From Isoetes taiwanensis (lineage: Eukaryota > Streptophyta > Lycopodiopsida > Isoetales > Isoetaceae), in NCBI GenBank assembly GCA_021234155.1, contig JAJEKV010000008.1, positions 6,136,945-6,200,944 of the forward strand: a DNA stretch of 64,000 nucleotides, given 5' to 3'. How positions within the stretch are numbered: the stretch's first letter is position 1; each line of letters begins with the position of its first letter. Below are positions 1-10,473 of this stretch, in pieces. The notes beneath the pieces were generated by a model. That model saw only the letters and a program-made list of their open reading frames with translations. It ran no database searches and was not told where the DNA came from. Both the position numbers and the translations under genes were made by a program.

Positions 1-315
1 GCAACAAATGTAATAAATGAAATGGACCTGTTTAAATCTCCCTGATGTATGACAAGGTTTACAGCATATCAAGATTACACAACCTGGCAACATTGCCATA
101 ATGCCACCTAGTGGATATTTGTCTTAGAATAGACTACAAGACAAACACGTCTTGCTCAGATGCTCAGTTACACATCCAGTAAAATTGCCATCATTGCATT
201 AATAAAAAAAACCCTACCACCTACCGTGGAATGAGGGTAAACACACCTTGATAGTATCAATCTGTGACCATGGGAAGAGCTAACCCCCACTGCCACAGCA
301 GGGGTTAAGCCTCAT

Positions 316-365
316 CCCATACTTTAAAGCTTACGAGAATCCCATACTTAAAAGCTTATGAGAAT
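316..365. repeat. 25-bp tandem duplication
   Basis: Two adjacent copies (316-340 and 341-365) beginning CCCATACTT and ending GAGAAT differ at a few positions. Just downstream (about 430-640), imperfect copies of a motif around CCAACTGGCATAA recur. Confidence 0.8.
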
Positions 366-904
366 AGCATGCTTAGAACATACTTTGATTATCAAGTTTT
401 CCAAAAAACTATAGCTGCACTGTGCTGTCATATGTATATCCAACTGGCATAACATAAGTATAGTAGGCCAAATAATCCACCCTATCTTTGTACCATTGTT
501 AGGCACGTGTAATCCATATCTTATAATTCTCAAATGCCAAAAATGGAAATATGTATAGCCAACTGGCATAAACTACAGAGCCAAGTGGCATTGTTGGACA
601 ACAGTCCATGTATATTTGTATGGCCAAATAGCACACTGTGCCAAATGACAAATTGTGACATCAGTCCCTTTCAATATTGTAGCTCCAAGTAGGAATGATA
701 ATCTTGAACTCTGGCTTTCACTTCATTATCAAATTCCGCCTGCATTCATATATGCCACTATGAGATGATCAAGAAGTAAAACTTGCACTTAAATATATAA
801 AGCACAGCAGTAACAATGATTATAAAAAAGCAAATGCTATAAGCCACCCCAAGAAAGTTTGGCAGCACTGGTAAGACCAATGCACAGAAGTGTCATAAAA
901 AAAA

Positions 905-1020
905 CCGGCTTGAACTAGTCTATACTAGCGCAAACATCAGCATTGGTCAATCCCTTTGCTGTCTTATCTGGCCATACAAGGACCGTTAAGTCCTAGATGG
1001 TACCATCCTTTCTTGGTGTC
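905..1020. repeat. Dispersed repeat, copy 1 (after an A-run)
   Basis: This stretch is closely similar to 20338-20445 and to its duplicate at 50131-50238. Each copy begins directly after an A-run with CGGCTTGAACTAGT and continues through ATCAGCATTGGTCAATCCC and CTGTCTTATCTGGCCATAC. Read on the minus strand, the element would end in GTTCAAGCCG followed by a T-run. That resembles a pol III B-box-like end, so a SINE-type repeat is possible but unproven. Confidence 0.6.
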
Positions 1021-2362
1021 CTGCATCAACGTTATCATATAACAAAGTAAAACTATATTCCTGATTCCATAATCATTGTCAGGAATGACTTATTGAAGCA
1101 TATCTTACGCATGCATTAAAGCATATCGTTTCAAGAAATTTCAGCAAACACCAGCCCCAATTTATAAGCATTAAAGTACACATGATTGACATGAAAATAC
1201 GTTGGGACAAATTCCATATTCATATGTTTAACAAGGATTCACATCAGATCAGGTTTCATCAAGTAGCAGAAGTATTCAAAAAAGCAAACTAGCTATCATG
1301 ACCGTTATGATTTGACTATGTATTGGTCTTTTTCATTCCCTTCTGACACCATCTTGAAAGTAATATGGCCGTAAACTCTTCCATTTCTCCATCATCCTTA
1401 GCCAAATCCAACCTACAAAGCAAAAAGAACAATGGGAAGAAAATCCCATACCTGCAGCCAATCAGTACCCTGTTAGCATGAAAACGGTATCAGGGCAAGG
1501 GCCAAAAGGTACATTGAGATTTTCAGTTTCATCACTGATTACCCATTGTGCCTTTTGCCCTGAGTTAGAATTAGCAAAAGAAATGAAAGGAGAATATATT
1601 AGCAACTGCCATTATCCATGTCTATGAATTATGTAATAATACCCTCTGTAAACTTTCTAAAATCAATAATATTCCTTTGCTGATGTCAATGATGCAAAGT
1701 CCCTGCTGTTACAGATCAACTAGTCTGAAGTAAATTAAGTGTTTGCATTCTTGCATAGTTAAGCTAGACACTGTCCTTTATTGCCATTATGCATAGACCA
1801 TTTACTTGTCTGATAACTAGAATATAGAAAGCCAAAACCTCAACCTTAGGACGTTTCTAAAGTTAAGATCCAAGCATAGATGGCGTTCTTGGGATTAATA
1901 TATAGCCCCTAAGCATATGAAACCCATGGACATAATCTTTTGAAAAATATGAACTGCATATCAATTCAACTATTTTATTCAGAAAAATAGTAAGAACCTG
2001 GTTACGTCTGGGTGCTCGCCTCATATTGCACTGATATATGATACTCTTCAATGAGAGGTAATTGCGAGATCTTCCAGCCTTTTAGCATTGAAGCTCTGCA
2101 ACGAAATGCTCTTATTCTTATATCTCAGGCATTTTATACCTTACCCATCTGAAACATCTGCTACGAAGTTGCAAATAGCATCTACAATGAGCTCCAGCCT
2201 TTTGCATTGCGCTGCTACTAATGGCAACTGCCGTCTTCCAAGTCTTTTGCATTAATCATTGTACGTATGGCATCGGCTACGTTTTCCAGGTCTATCGCCT
2301 TAGCCATCTGCTTTATCATTTACCAGCACCAGCCAATTTAGGTACTTTAGGGTATCGGCTCC

Positions 2363-2410
2363 CAGAACAGAGGTAGCCGCTCAAGCCAGAACAGAGGTAG
2401 CCGCTCAAGC
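2363..2410. repeat. 24-bp perfect tandem duplication
   Basis: Two perfect adjacent copies of a 24-bp unit starting CAGAACAGAGGTAGCC occupy 2363-2386 and 2387-2410. Confidence 0.85.
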
Positions 2411-2962
2411 AGCTCGAGAGAATGCATGTTAGGGCAACACTAAAAGCCCTAAATGTTAGTCTTCTAATGAGCATAATGCATTTGCAATACAAACCTTAGA
2501 TTTTGACATTTGCAAATATTCACTTCATATGGGGCCATTGCCCTAGCAATTCTCTAAAGTTAAGCATTGTCATCACTGGTCATTCTTTGTAGTATTTGTT
2601 GGTGGGAAAGAGAGTTCCTAGTCTTATCATTAGTTTTATCATTAGTTTACTAGAAGATTTTTAGCTATGAACATAATTGATAGGTTGGAGCTTTAGTGAG
2701 AATGCTCCCTACATGCATTGAAGCCATAGCGCGTGACTACATGGTCATCTACATAAATAGAACATAAAAAATACCAAAAAAGATGATAGATAATTATCCT
2801 CTATACCTCTAAAAATAATAGAAGTTTAATCTCGATGGAGAGATGGAAAAACTAAAAGATAATGACATACCATCAAAAACGTAATACTTACTTTCACATC
2901 GAAGGTCCTGAAGCTTTGCTTGTAAAAAGACGTTGACGGCATGCCTATATTTTATCTGCCAC

Positions 2963-3014
2963 TGTCACTCATTATGCCATTAGCACAATGTCACTCATTA
3001 TGCCATTAGCACAA
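2963..3014. repeat. 26-bp perfect tandem duplication
   Basis: Two perfect adjacent 26-bp units starting TGTCACTCATTATGCC occupy 2963-2988 and 2989-3014. Confidence 0.85.
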
Positions 3015-3711
3015 TCTACTTCGTTCTATGTGTAAAGGACACCAATGAAAGCAAGCAAGCATACATCCCACTCATATTGTGAGGTCCTTTTATTGCCTGC
3101 AAATTTTTAGACTACGCAATAAGGACATTTTGAAAGAGGAACTTTTTCCCAAAGAGCTTGCGTAAGAATTTCCTCATCTGATTTCTTGCATTGGTGAATG
3201 GCATCAGATGCCAACGAAGCTTTAGTTTGATCTATTTCCTGCTGTATTTGGTGAAGTTTTGGAAGTTCTTGCATCTGACGAACATTAACTGTAAAAAAAT
3301 CCAGAATCTTTTAACGAGCAAATCATCCTTAAACGACTCTATAATGCTAAATGCCTGCAATTATGCATCCGAGAGAGCTTACTAAACAACCATCTAAGAG
3401 ATCTTATACACACATGAAAGAAAAAAGCACCCTCATGCCTACGGGCCTTTTTGGATTTACAAATGGGTTGTAGAAGGTAATCCAAGTGTCGGGTGAGCTG
3501 CTGGCTATGCATGAACCTGTTTGAAAGCAGCATCTACGCCAGCCAAAATCGCCAACATGACAACATCATCCTGCAAAACAAAAGCATGGGTAAGACAAGA
3601 CCTTGGGCCCACTGGCACCAAAGGATACCTTCGCAACCACTGTTGCAACCAGTCTTAACAGCCAACCAGGCTCACATACCACCAACATAGCCATGTTGGA
3701 TCCAGTACAAA

Positions 3712-3834
3712 CATAAGCCACCAAGGCTCCAAAATCATACCAATAGTTCCATATGAACATAAGCCACCAAGGCTTCCAAAACCATAAACCAATAATTCCA
3801 TAGAAACATAAGCCACCAAGGCTCTAGCATCATG
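3712..3834. repeat. Minisatellite, about three 45-50 bp units
   Basis: Three consecutive units begin with ACATAAGCCACCAAGGCT, at about 3714, 3757 and 3806. The first two continue with a CCAATA(G/A)TTCCATA tail and the third is truncated. Open frames across it on the minus strand are repeat translations, not a gene. Confidence 0.8.
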
Positions 3835-3936
3835 ATCAGACAAAATATCAGTAGCCAAAAAAGGACATATAGCAAGGGCAAAGACAAGCTTACATATCAA
3901 TAGAGGGGAAGAAGGAGGGAGGGTGGGGAGGGGAAG

Positions 3937-3985
3937 TGCGCTTTGGCAAATTCTAGAAATGGAGATGCGAAACAAAGCACTGATG
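3937..3985. repeat. Short dispersed repeat shared with 8735-8782
   Basis: About 45 bp, including GGAGATGCGAAACAAAGC, recurs at 8735-8782 with a few changes. Flanks do not match. It may be a remnant of a small dispersed element or a duplicated UTR-like piece; no function is visible. Confidence 0.6.
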
Positions 3986-4048
3986 CAAAGAACCTAAAAG
4001 GCACGCTACTAATAGGCAAGGGTCTGGCAGTTGCCAACTGCCCGGAAC

Positions 4049-4132
4049 ACTTGTCCCTTAGCTCTAGAAGTCCATTTACCATCTATTCGTTGAAAACGAA
4101 GGTAAATGTGACTTCTAGAGCTAAGAAACAAG
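4049..4132. repeat. Imperfect inverted repeat, hairpin of about 36-bp arms
   Basis: Arms around 4047-4080 and 4101-4134 pair through CTTAGCTCTAGAAGT with ACTTCTAGAGCTAAG (15 perfect pairs), then ATTTACC with GGTAAAT. A further CTTGT/ACAAG block pairs beyond a two-base mismatch. The loop is 20 nt. Size and bulge pattern fit either a small foldback element or a plant small-RNA precursor. No surrounding gene is recognised. Confidence 0.7.
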
Positions 4133-7100
4133 ATGGACAACATGGCCTTTGTGGGCTACTCCATAACTAGAAACATGCTGATAAAGAGGCAGAGGGCAAG
4201 AGAATACCATTTTGAAGTCTTCGGGATGGCAACAACGGAAACAGATTTGGATCAAGGTCAAGACCCAAAACACGTGTGACAGAAAGCTGCTCCCTTTACA
4301 CTTAAACATTCATAATCAATTTTAAACCCAAACACTCGAACTACACACTTTAGGCATAAGACCCACGTGACCATATGGCAATGCAATAAAATTGCAGATT
4401 AAAGATAAACAAACCAAACAAGATAAGGTGATAATAAACTAGAGGTAGGACAAGCTAGATAGATAGACAACTGAAAAATATTATTTAAAGAAGTTAGGTT
4501 ATAGCCAAATGGTGCATATGGAAAAAGGAACAAACGATGAAATCCAAAGCTTCTAGCTTCTAATATTGAGAACAACCTTGGCACGTGCTCTCTCAGGTAG
4601 TGACAGACTATTGCTAGCAACCAAAGGTTGAGGCACAAAGGGATGAAAGACTAAAATGAAAAATGATGATATGGTTAGAAAAAATAGGATAGGCAAAAGG
4701 AGATAGGGCTAGGCTGATTGGTGGGATCACCAAGACCGTGCAAAGAAGAGGGGTGCATGATTTACAATGCAACAGAAATGACACCTAGATGGTAATCTCC
4801 ACAAAATCAATATAATTTCCTAACGATAGCATCTTTAGTAAAACATTATAATACAACCAATTCTCCAACAAATCTCGAGAGCTATGGTTAACACCAACTC
4901 ACTAGAGGTATAATGGTCAAGCAAAACTATCTGCCAGCTATGAAGAATCGTGAAGAACATGAACAAGGGTGAGAAAGTGCATTTCATATGCATTACAAGC
5001 AGAGGATACGTTAGTTGCAAGGGAAAACATATAAAGGGTACAAAGATGACAATAAAAGATGTTGTAAAAGCAAAGCAAGGATATCAAACAGGGTATTAAC
5101 ACAGGTCTAAAGCTATAAATACACCACAAATACTACTAGATACAAGAAGTCCATATATGGCAGACGCAACTAGAATTCAACCTCTCTTCAAATATGGCAA
5201 CTTGTCCTAGTTCACGATTTTGTAGAAGTTGTAAAAGGTTACAGAAAATAATCAAACAAAGAAAATAAGGATTAATCTCACCTAAGATTGTAATTCCTAC
5301 CACTATCTTTCATTACAATTCTATCTTCAAAACAAATGTCCACTACATGCAATCTCTTCAATATGTAATCTTGTAGAGGCAACTATTAGAGGAAGGAGAG
5401 ACTTAAAAACACAAGAAGCTTGAATAAGATATTAAAGTACGAGCTGGAAGAACTACAATGGCGTTAACATTGTTTAACCACCATGTTATTAATTGGAAAG
5501 CATGTTTTTAAAAGAAAAATCAACGTAATATCGTTGCAATTTTAATATTGACCCTCAAAACAAATCTAAGCAATTCTTTAAATGCAAACTCTTCAACACA
5601 ACAAATTCTATGAAAATGCTAGCAAAGGTAAAGGCCAGGGCTATGTAGGTTGGATACAACCACAACAATTGTTGCCACAATAACAGATAATAAGTCAAGA
5701 TAATAAGTCAATTTAACAAGTATGGCTAAAAAACGTCTAATAAAAATTACTTCTAATTAAATAAATGCTAAAACGTATCCCATGGGCGAGTGAAAATGTA
5801 GAGGAACAATTGACTAATATATATTTCCAACCCGATAGAGCAAGAATTTAGACGAACAATTGATCAAGATATATGCTCCCAACGCGAGGTCTTCAACATT
5901 CATTAACTTATTGTCATCAAGACTGCTATATCTTTTACCAAGGATCCCCATAAACCTTGAATGATTATCCATAAATGCAAAAACTAGGCAATAGCTTAGA
6001 GCCAACTTACCACATCACAACATAAGAGCCCCAATAGACATAAATATAAGGGATGGTAGAGCAACCACATATGCAACAAGAAAACTTGTTCACTAGAATT
6101 ATAGATCCAACTCACAGATTATTCAAGTCTAAACTAAATTGAAAGTTCTATCCACCATCAACTATGACCAAAGATTCAATCAGCTCCTAGAGACTCAATG
6201 GAGAAACCACTTGGAACCTCATAAAGTTTGCCTTGCAATTTCTGTTCTATACTATCAGGGCCAAGAGAATTCCGTGAGTAACTAGCTGATTTTTTCAACT
6301 AATGGAAACAATAATCTATTGCAATTCACTGCAGGAATCCAGAAACTATCCATACATTCCTCAAAAGAAGAAGTTGTGTCTCTATAAGCTAATCTTACAG
6401 GACCTTAATATTTGCGTACGGATTCAAAAACCTCTGCCGATGTAAACAACACTAATAAACTACTTCAAAGAATTCAGAAATGTTTAGCTGCTGTAAAGTA
6501 AAGTCCAAGCACCATAAGGAAGAACGATATTCCATAGTTTCAAGGAAATATATGCTGAACCAGAATTTATTTTTGCTTGGATTTCTACTCGGATGCTAGA
6601 ATGCATGTTTGTCTAGCCTACAACGAGATCACCAAGCTTGCAGCCTTATGCGAAGCCAGTGGGTCATGGTAATGGCCAGCTTCTCTAATAATATCTCTCC
6701 TGTAAGAGCAGAATCTTCCCCTTTGAAAACTAATTAGACTATCAAATCTGTGATTATTGGATACAAAAGGTCACCATACCTTAAATTATCACCAAAGTAG
6801 AGCAAGTGCTCAAGCTCAAACCATGATTGATAGCATAGAACTAACTGAAACTTAGCACAACACATCATAAAAGCTAAAATAGATGCAAGCAAACAACAAG
6901 TGACATCCAAAACAGACCTATACAAGTGTCCGAGCTTCATCAATCTGTGAAAAAATGAAAGGAAAACATACACCATACACAAAAGAAGTTGAAGAATAAC
7001 ACTCTATAGCAAGATATTGCAAGCTCAATTTAATAATAGGAGGATCCCAGAATCCACAAAAAACTATAGTAGAGGTAACAAGGAAAGATATGGCGACGGC

Positions 7101-7625
7101 AACAAAAGAAAATAACCAGCAATATAAGCTAATTAAACTTATTATAGTAGAGAAAATAAGACAACAACTTAGCTTATCTGGAATAGCATAGTCAGCCGTC
7201 AAATGTCCGCCCGCACTGAGATCTCTTCACAGAGAATGGTGAGCAGCATCCAATCTCACAAAACCTGTCAAACTTGTTCGCTGCAAAAAAGTCTGGAATC
7301 CAAAGCAATAAACCATCTGCAAAACTTTACTCTTGTAGAGCTGACAAAAAGGAATTCTTCTCTGCTCCGAGCCTGTGGGGAGATGATCCCCAAAACAATG
7401 GCCACCTTCACTCTTGTAGAGCCAGTCAATACAATACTAGATAAAGTTGTTGTCTGTCATGTCTCGTAGGAATTTGCCCAAAGAAATTGTCACATGAAGG
7501 CAATTGTAATTCTCAAACTCAAACACCAGGTTAAACAAGAATCAGATGTCTGGCAAGAATTGTCCCAAGCACTATGTAATGGACACATTCACAAGCACAC
7601 ACTCTGCAGAAATCTTCATGCTTAC

Positions 7626-7824
7626 CGCAATGAAGTCACTTGATCCAGGATTGCACTTAACAGAGCAGATATTTGCTTTCATCTCCATATTTAAAGCACT
7701 GGTTTCTTGTCTTGCGCACCACAATTTTACCTTGCCGTCATCACTTCCAGACACCAGCATTGTGGGATCTGTTCCAGATAAGCCAACACTCCATGCTCGT
7801 TTTTCATGTTCCTCATATAACTTC
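7626..7824 (-). pseudogene. COP1-like WD40 exon (isolated exon)
   Basis: One open exon encodes about 66 residues of the WD40 propeller of the light-signalling E3 ubiquitin ligase COP1. Diagnostic stretches are YEEHEKRAWSV, MLVSGSDDGKVKLWC, MKANICSV and NPGSSDFIAV, which match COP1 better than its relatives in the SPA family. In plants COP1 works in the nucleus with SPA proteins to degrade photomorphogenesis factors. The exon is flanked by a plausible acceptor (TTAG at 7825-7828) and a canonical donor (GCG then GTAAGC at 7625). A 12-bp duplication (AGGAAGTTATAT) sits at the acceptor. Neither the preceding COP1 exons (RING, coiled coil) nor the following one was found nearby, so I call it a captured or orphan exon. 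An authentic gene with very long introns reaching beyond the window is the alternative. Changes such as GLSGTD for the usual DFSRT suggest relaxed constraint. Confidence 0.62.
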
Positions 7825-7849
7825 CTAATATAACTTCCTAAAAGAGCCG

Positions 7850-9000
7850 AACTTATATGTATGAGAGCATCCCACCAACACCAGAACTGTGAAGCTATAA
7901 CTCTGGTGACTGCTACCAAAAAAGCTAAAAGAGAACCAGATTAAAAGCTCCAAACTTTAAAGGAAGGGAACAAGCCAGTTCAAAGGAGAAAATGGTAGAT
8001 AACGAGCCCTTGTTTATCACAGGTAACGGACAGGCACCAAATGAGGCAAAGTGTCGTAGCATCCATCCATGGTAGTCAATCAGAAAATTTCCACGAATGA
8101 AATGGTTGAAGAGCATGCGGAAAAGAAGAAGGATCGCTACCCTAATACTTCTTACGGCTCAAGAACAGCATAAAAGGAACAACTCAGATGCTTGAAGTAA
8201 CGGGCTTTCCTAGCCAAGATACAAATGAAAATACCGAGAACGATGTAAAATAGGCTGGAGTGGCATTCCTGTGCAACCAAAAATAAGCTGGACCGAACCC
8301 TGAGAAACTAAACCATTTTTGAAAACATGCTCTGTGCAACCAGAAAGGCTGGACTCGAACAGTAAGAGATCGACTTGCTCTTAAAACCAGCCCTTGGAAA
8401 CCACAAACAAATCGGTCCTGCTCTGCTCTTGCATGAACGACGCTGAACAAATGAAATGACCAAAATTCTTCTCTGGACAAAATAACTGCCGATTCAGGCA
8501 ATACTATAGCGATTGTAAATGCTTGTTGTCCCGCCAGCAATTCCAGAAGGAGTACAGACTGTAAAGAAGTCGTTGTTGGCACCCTCGAATATCCATAAAA
8601 GACCCAATTGCAAGAGGGAAAGCAAACAACAGAATCGAAAATCGAAAGGGAAAAAATACGGCAAAAAGGCCAGAAGAAGAATGGGCAAGATGATCTACGT
8701 CAAAACGAGATGATCTCCAAAAATTTCTAGAACAAGTGCGCTCTGCAAATTCTGGAAATGGAGATGCGAAACAAAGCGCCCCTGAACACGCTGGAATTTC
8801 CATGTATTTTCTTCACCGTAGATGGAATCTAACGGTTGGAATAGCATCCACTTGTAAAAAAATCCCACTTGGCGTCAACGTGGACACTCTAAAATTGCTT
8901 CAAAGTGTCAACTTGTGTTTGTGCAAACGTGCTAAAAAAAAAAAATTAATTATAATTTTTTACTGTAATTTTCTTGGGAAGGGAGGTCTCTTCTGGCTTT
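7850..9000. other. No gene recognised
   Basis: Several 60-130 codon frames exist on the minus strand around 8184-8803, but none shows a family motif. The second copy of the short dispersed repeat is at 8735-8782, and an A-run is at 8934-8945. Confidence 0.45.
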
Positions 9001-9004
9001 CTTT

Positions 9005-9349
9005 TGCCAAGGTAGTGTGACATATAGTGGCCCCTTGGCCATTTGGGATTGCCCCCCTTTAGATTGCCCTAGGTTGGTGGTTCAAACCCCCCTAGTGGCC
9101 CCTGTTTTTTGGCCTTGTTGCGCGTAGACCGCCTTGTTTTTGGCACTTCTTTTCTCCATCGGTTGCTCCTCAAAGGTGTAGGTGGTAAAAACCCCACACC
9201 CTTTGTGCCGGCGGCCCTCGCACGTGTCTTCCTTCTCTCTCTCCCCCCCGTGCGCCCCCCCCCCTGTCTCCACCCCTTTTCTCCCCCTCTCTCTTCCCCT
9301 CTCTCTCTCGCCCTCTCTCCCCCCAAAAAAAAAAAAAAAAAAAAAAAAA
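9005..9349 (+). repeat. SINE-like retroelement with poly(A) tail
   Basis: A roughly 345-bp unit contains a pol III B-box-like GGTTCAAACCCC at about 9080, preceded by an A-box-like TAGTGGCC region. It continues through a C/T-rich body and ends in 25 consecutive A (9325-9349). That organisation is typical of tRNA-derived SINEs in plants. I could not find a clear target-site duplication, and the A-box is weak. Confidence 0.35.
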
Positions 9350-10084
9350 GATGGGTAGTTTTAGCCCTTGTCCCTTAACATGTTAGCCCCCCCTGTTGAG
9401 GGAGGAGGGGTAGAGTGACGCTCCTTATGGTGTAGCTTGGCGACATATTCCAATGTCCCTTAACATGTTCTTCCTTTCTCCTCTTGGGAGGAAGGTCCTA
9501 CTGGCGTTGCCTTTGGATTTTAGTGTGGTGACATAGGCATTCAAAGGGAGGAGGTCCCACTTCCTTTGACCTCCCAGCGTGGGGGGATTCTTTGGGACCA
9601 TTAGGATCCGATGTGGTATCGAGTATGATTACACTTCACGCCCATCTAGCATCCTGAGTAGTCAGTCCTTCTTTGTTCTTAAGTACGAGTTTGGTCTTGA
9701 TTTCTTGGGGTATGATTGGATCCATCCTATTGGGGGGTGAGTGCGTGCTTCATGTTGACATCCCGTAACCCTCTCCCGGGAGTTGGTTCCCTCTCCCACT
9801 CCCCGTTTGGTGCATGCACATGGCGTGTCGCGTGGATGCCTGGCGTCTGACGTTCTTCTCTGTCCTTGTGCTGGTTTTCTTGGTTTGTGGGTACTCCAGG
9901 TCGAGTGTGCTGCGTAGGTTAGCTCCCGCGTCTGACGTTCTTCCCTTGACTGTTTGGTAGTGCCTTCCTTTGGTTTCTTGATTCGGAGTTGGTGTGTGCT
10001 CTATGGTTGCTTCATTTTCAGTCTTCGTCCACCTCAGGGGCACATGCTAGTTGTTTTGGGTTCATGCATGACTCCACCCACCAC
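9350..10084. other. GC-richer unassigned stretch before the rDNA block
   Basis: A TCCCTTAACATGTT motif occurs twice (about 9368 and 9451). Frames on both strands are open by composition, but no domain is recognised. The 18S homology stops sharply at about 10085, so this marks the truncated end of the rDNA-derived insert. Confidence 0.4.
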
Positions 10085-10473
10085 ATCGAACCCTAATTCC
10101 CCGTCACCCGTCACCACCATGGTAGGCCACTATCCTACCATCGAAAGTTGATAGGGCAGAAATTTGAATGAAATATCGTCGGCGCTAAGGCCGTGCGATT
10201 CGACTAGTTATCATGAGTCATCACAAGTGAGGCGAGCAAACTGCATCGGCCTTTTATCGATAAATGCATCCCTTCCATGGGTCGGGACTTGGTGCACGAT
10301 TAGCTCTAGAATTACTACGGTTATCCGAGTAGTAAGATACCATCAAATAAACTATAACTGATTTAATGAGCCATTCGCAGTTTCACAGTACAAGGTAGCT
10401 TATACTTACACATGCATGGCTTAATCTTTGAGACAAGCATATGACTACTGGCAGGACCAGGATCAACCAGGTA
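10085..10473 (-). pseudogene. 18S rRNA 5' fragment (about 390 nt)
   Basis: Read on the minus strand this is the first roughly 390 nt of eukaryotic 18S rRNA. The start (TACCTGGTTGATCCTG), AGTCATATGCTTGTCTC, AAGATTAAGCCATGCATG and the ACCATGGTGGTGACGGGTGA region are all clear. It is not a functional gene. It stops about 390 nt in, and a 6-nt insertion (GGTCCT) interrupts the universally conserved 5' terminal segment. Two bases are missing in the GCTAATACGTGCACC block, and other substitutions are present. Its upstream side continues into spacer-like DNA, so the insert came from an rDNA repeat including ETS. Confidence 0.92.

Larger units (their letters stand above)
1..7600. other. AT-rich non-coding stretch, no gene recognised
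   Basis: No reading frame longer than about 100 codons here shows a recognisable domain, a codon-like pattern or consistent splice sites on either strand. The stretch holds the short tandem repeats, dispersed repeat and inverted repeat listed separately. It lies downstream of the COP1-like exon on the minus strand, so I looked for the following COP1 exons (the GSADHHIHYYDLR region and the C-terminal end) and did not find them. The sequence is best described as intergenic or as decayed intron. Confidence 0.5.

Noticed and set aside
7203-7469. Another COP1 exon next to 7626-7824
   Set aside because: All frames were compared with the expected downstream WD40 sequence; no YYDLR-type or later COP1 motif is found.
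8184-8803. Overlapping minus-strand ORFs of 64-132 codons
   Set aside because: No domain, no splice logic, and they overlap a short dispersed repeat.
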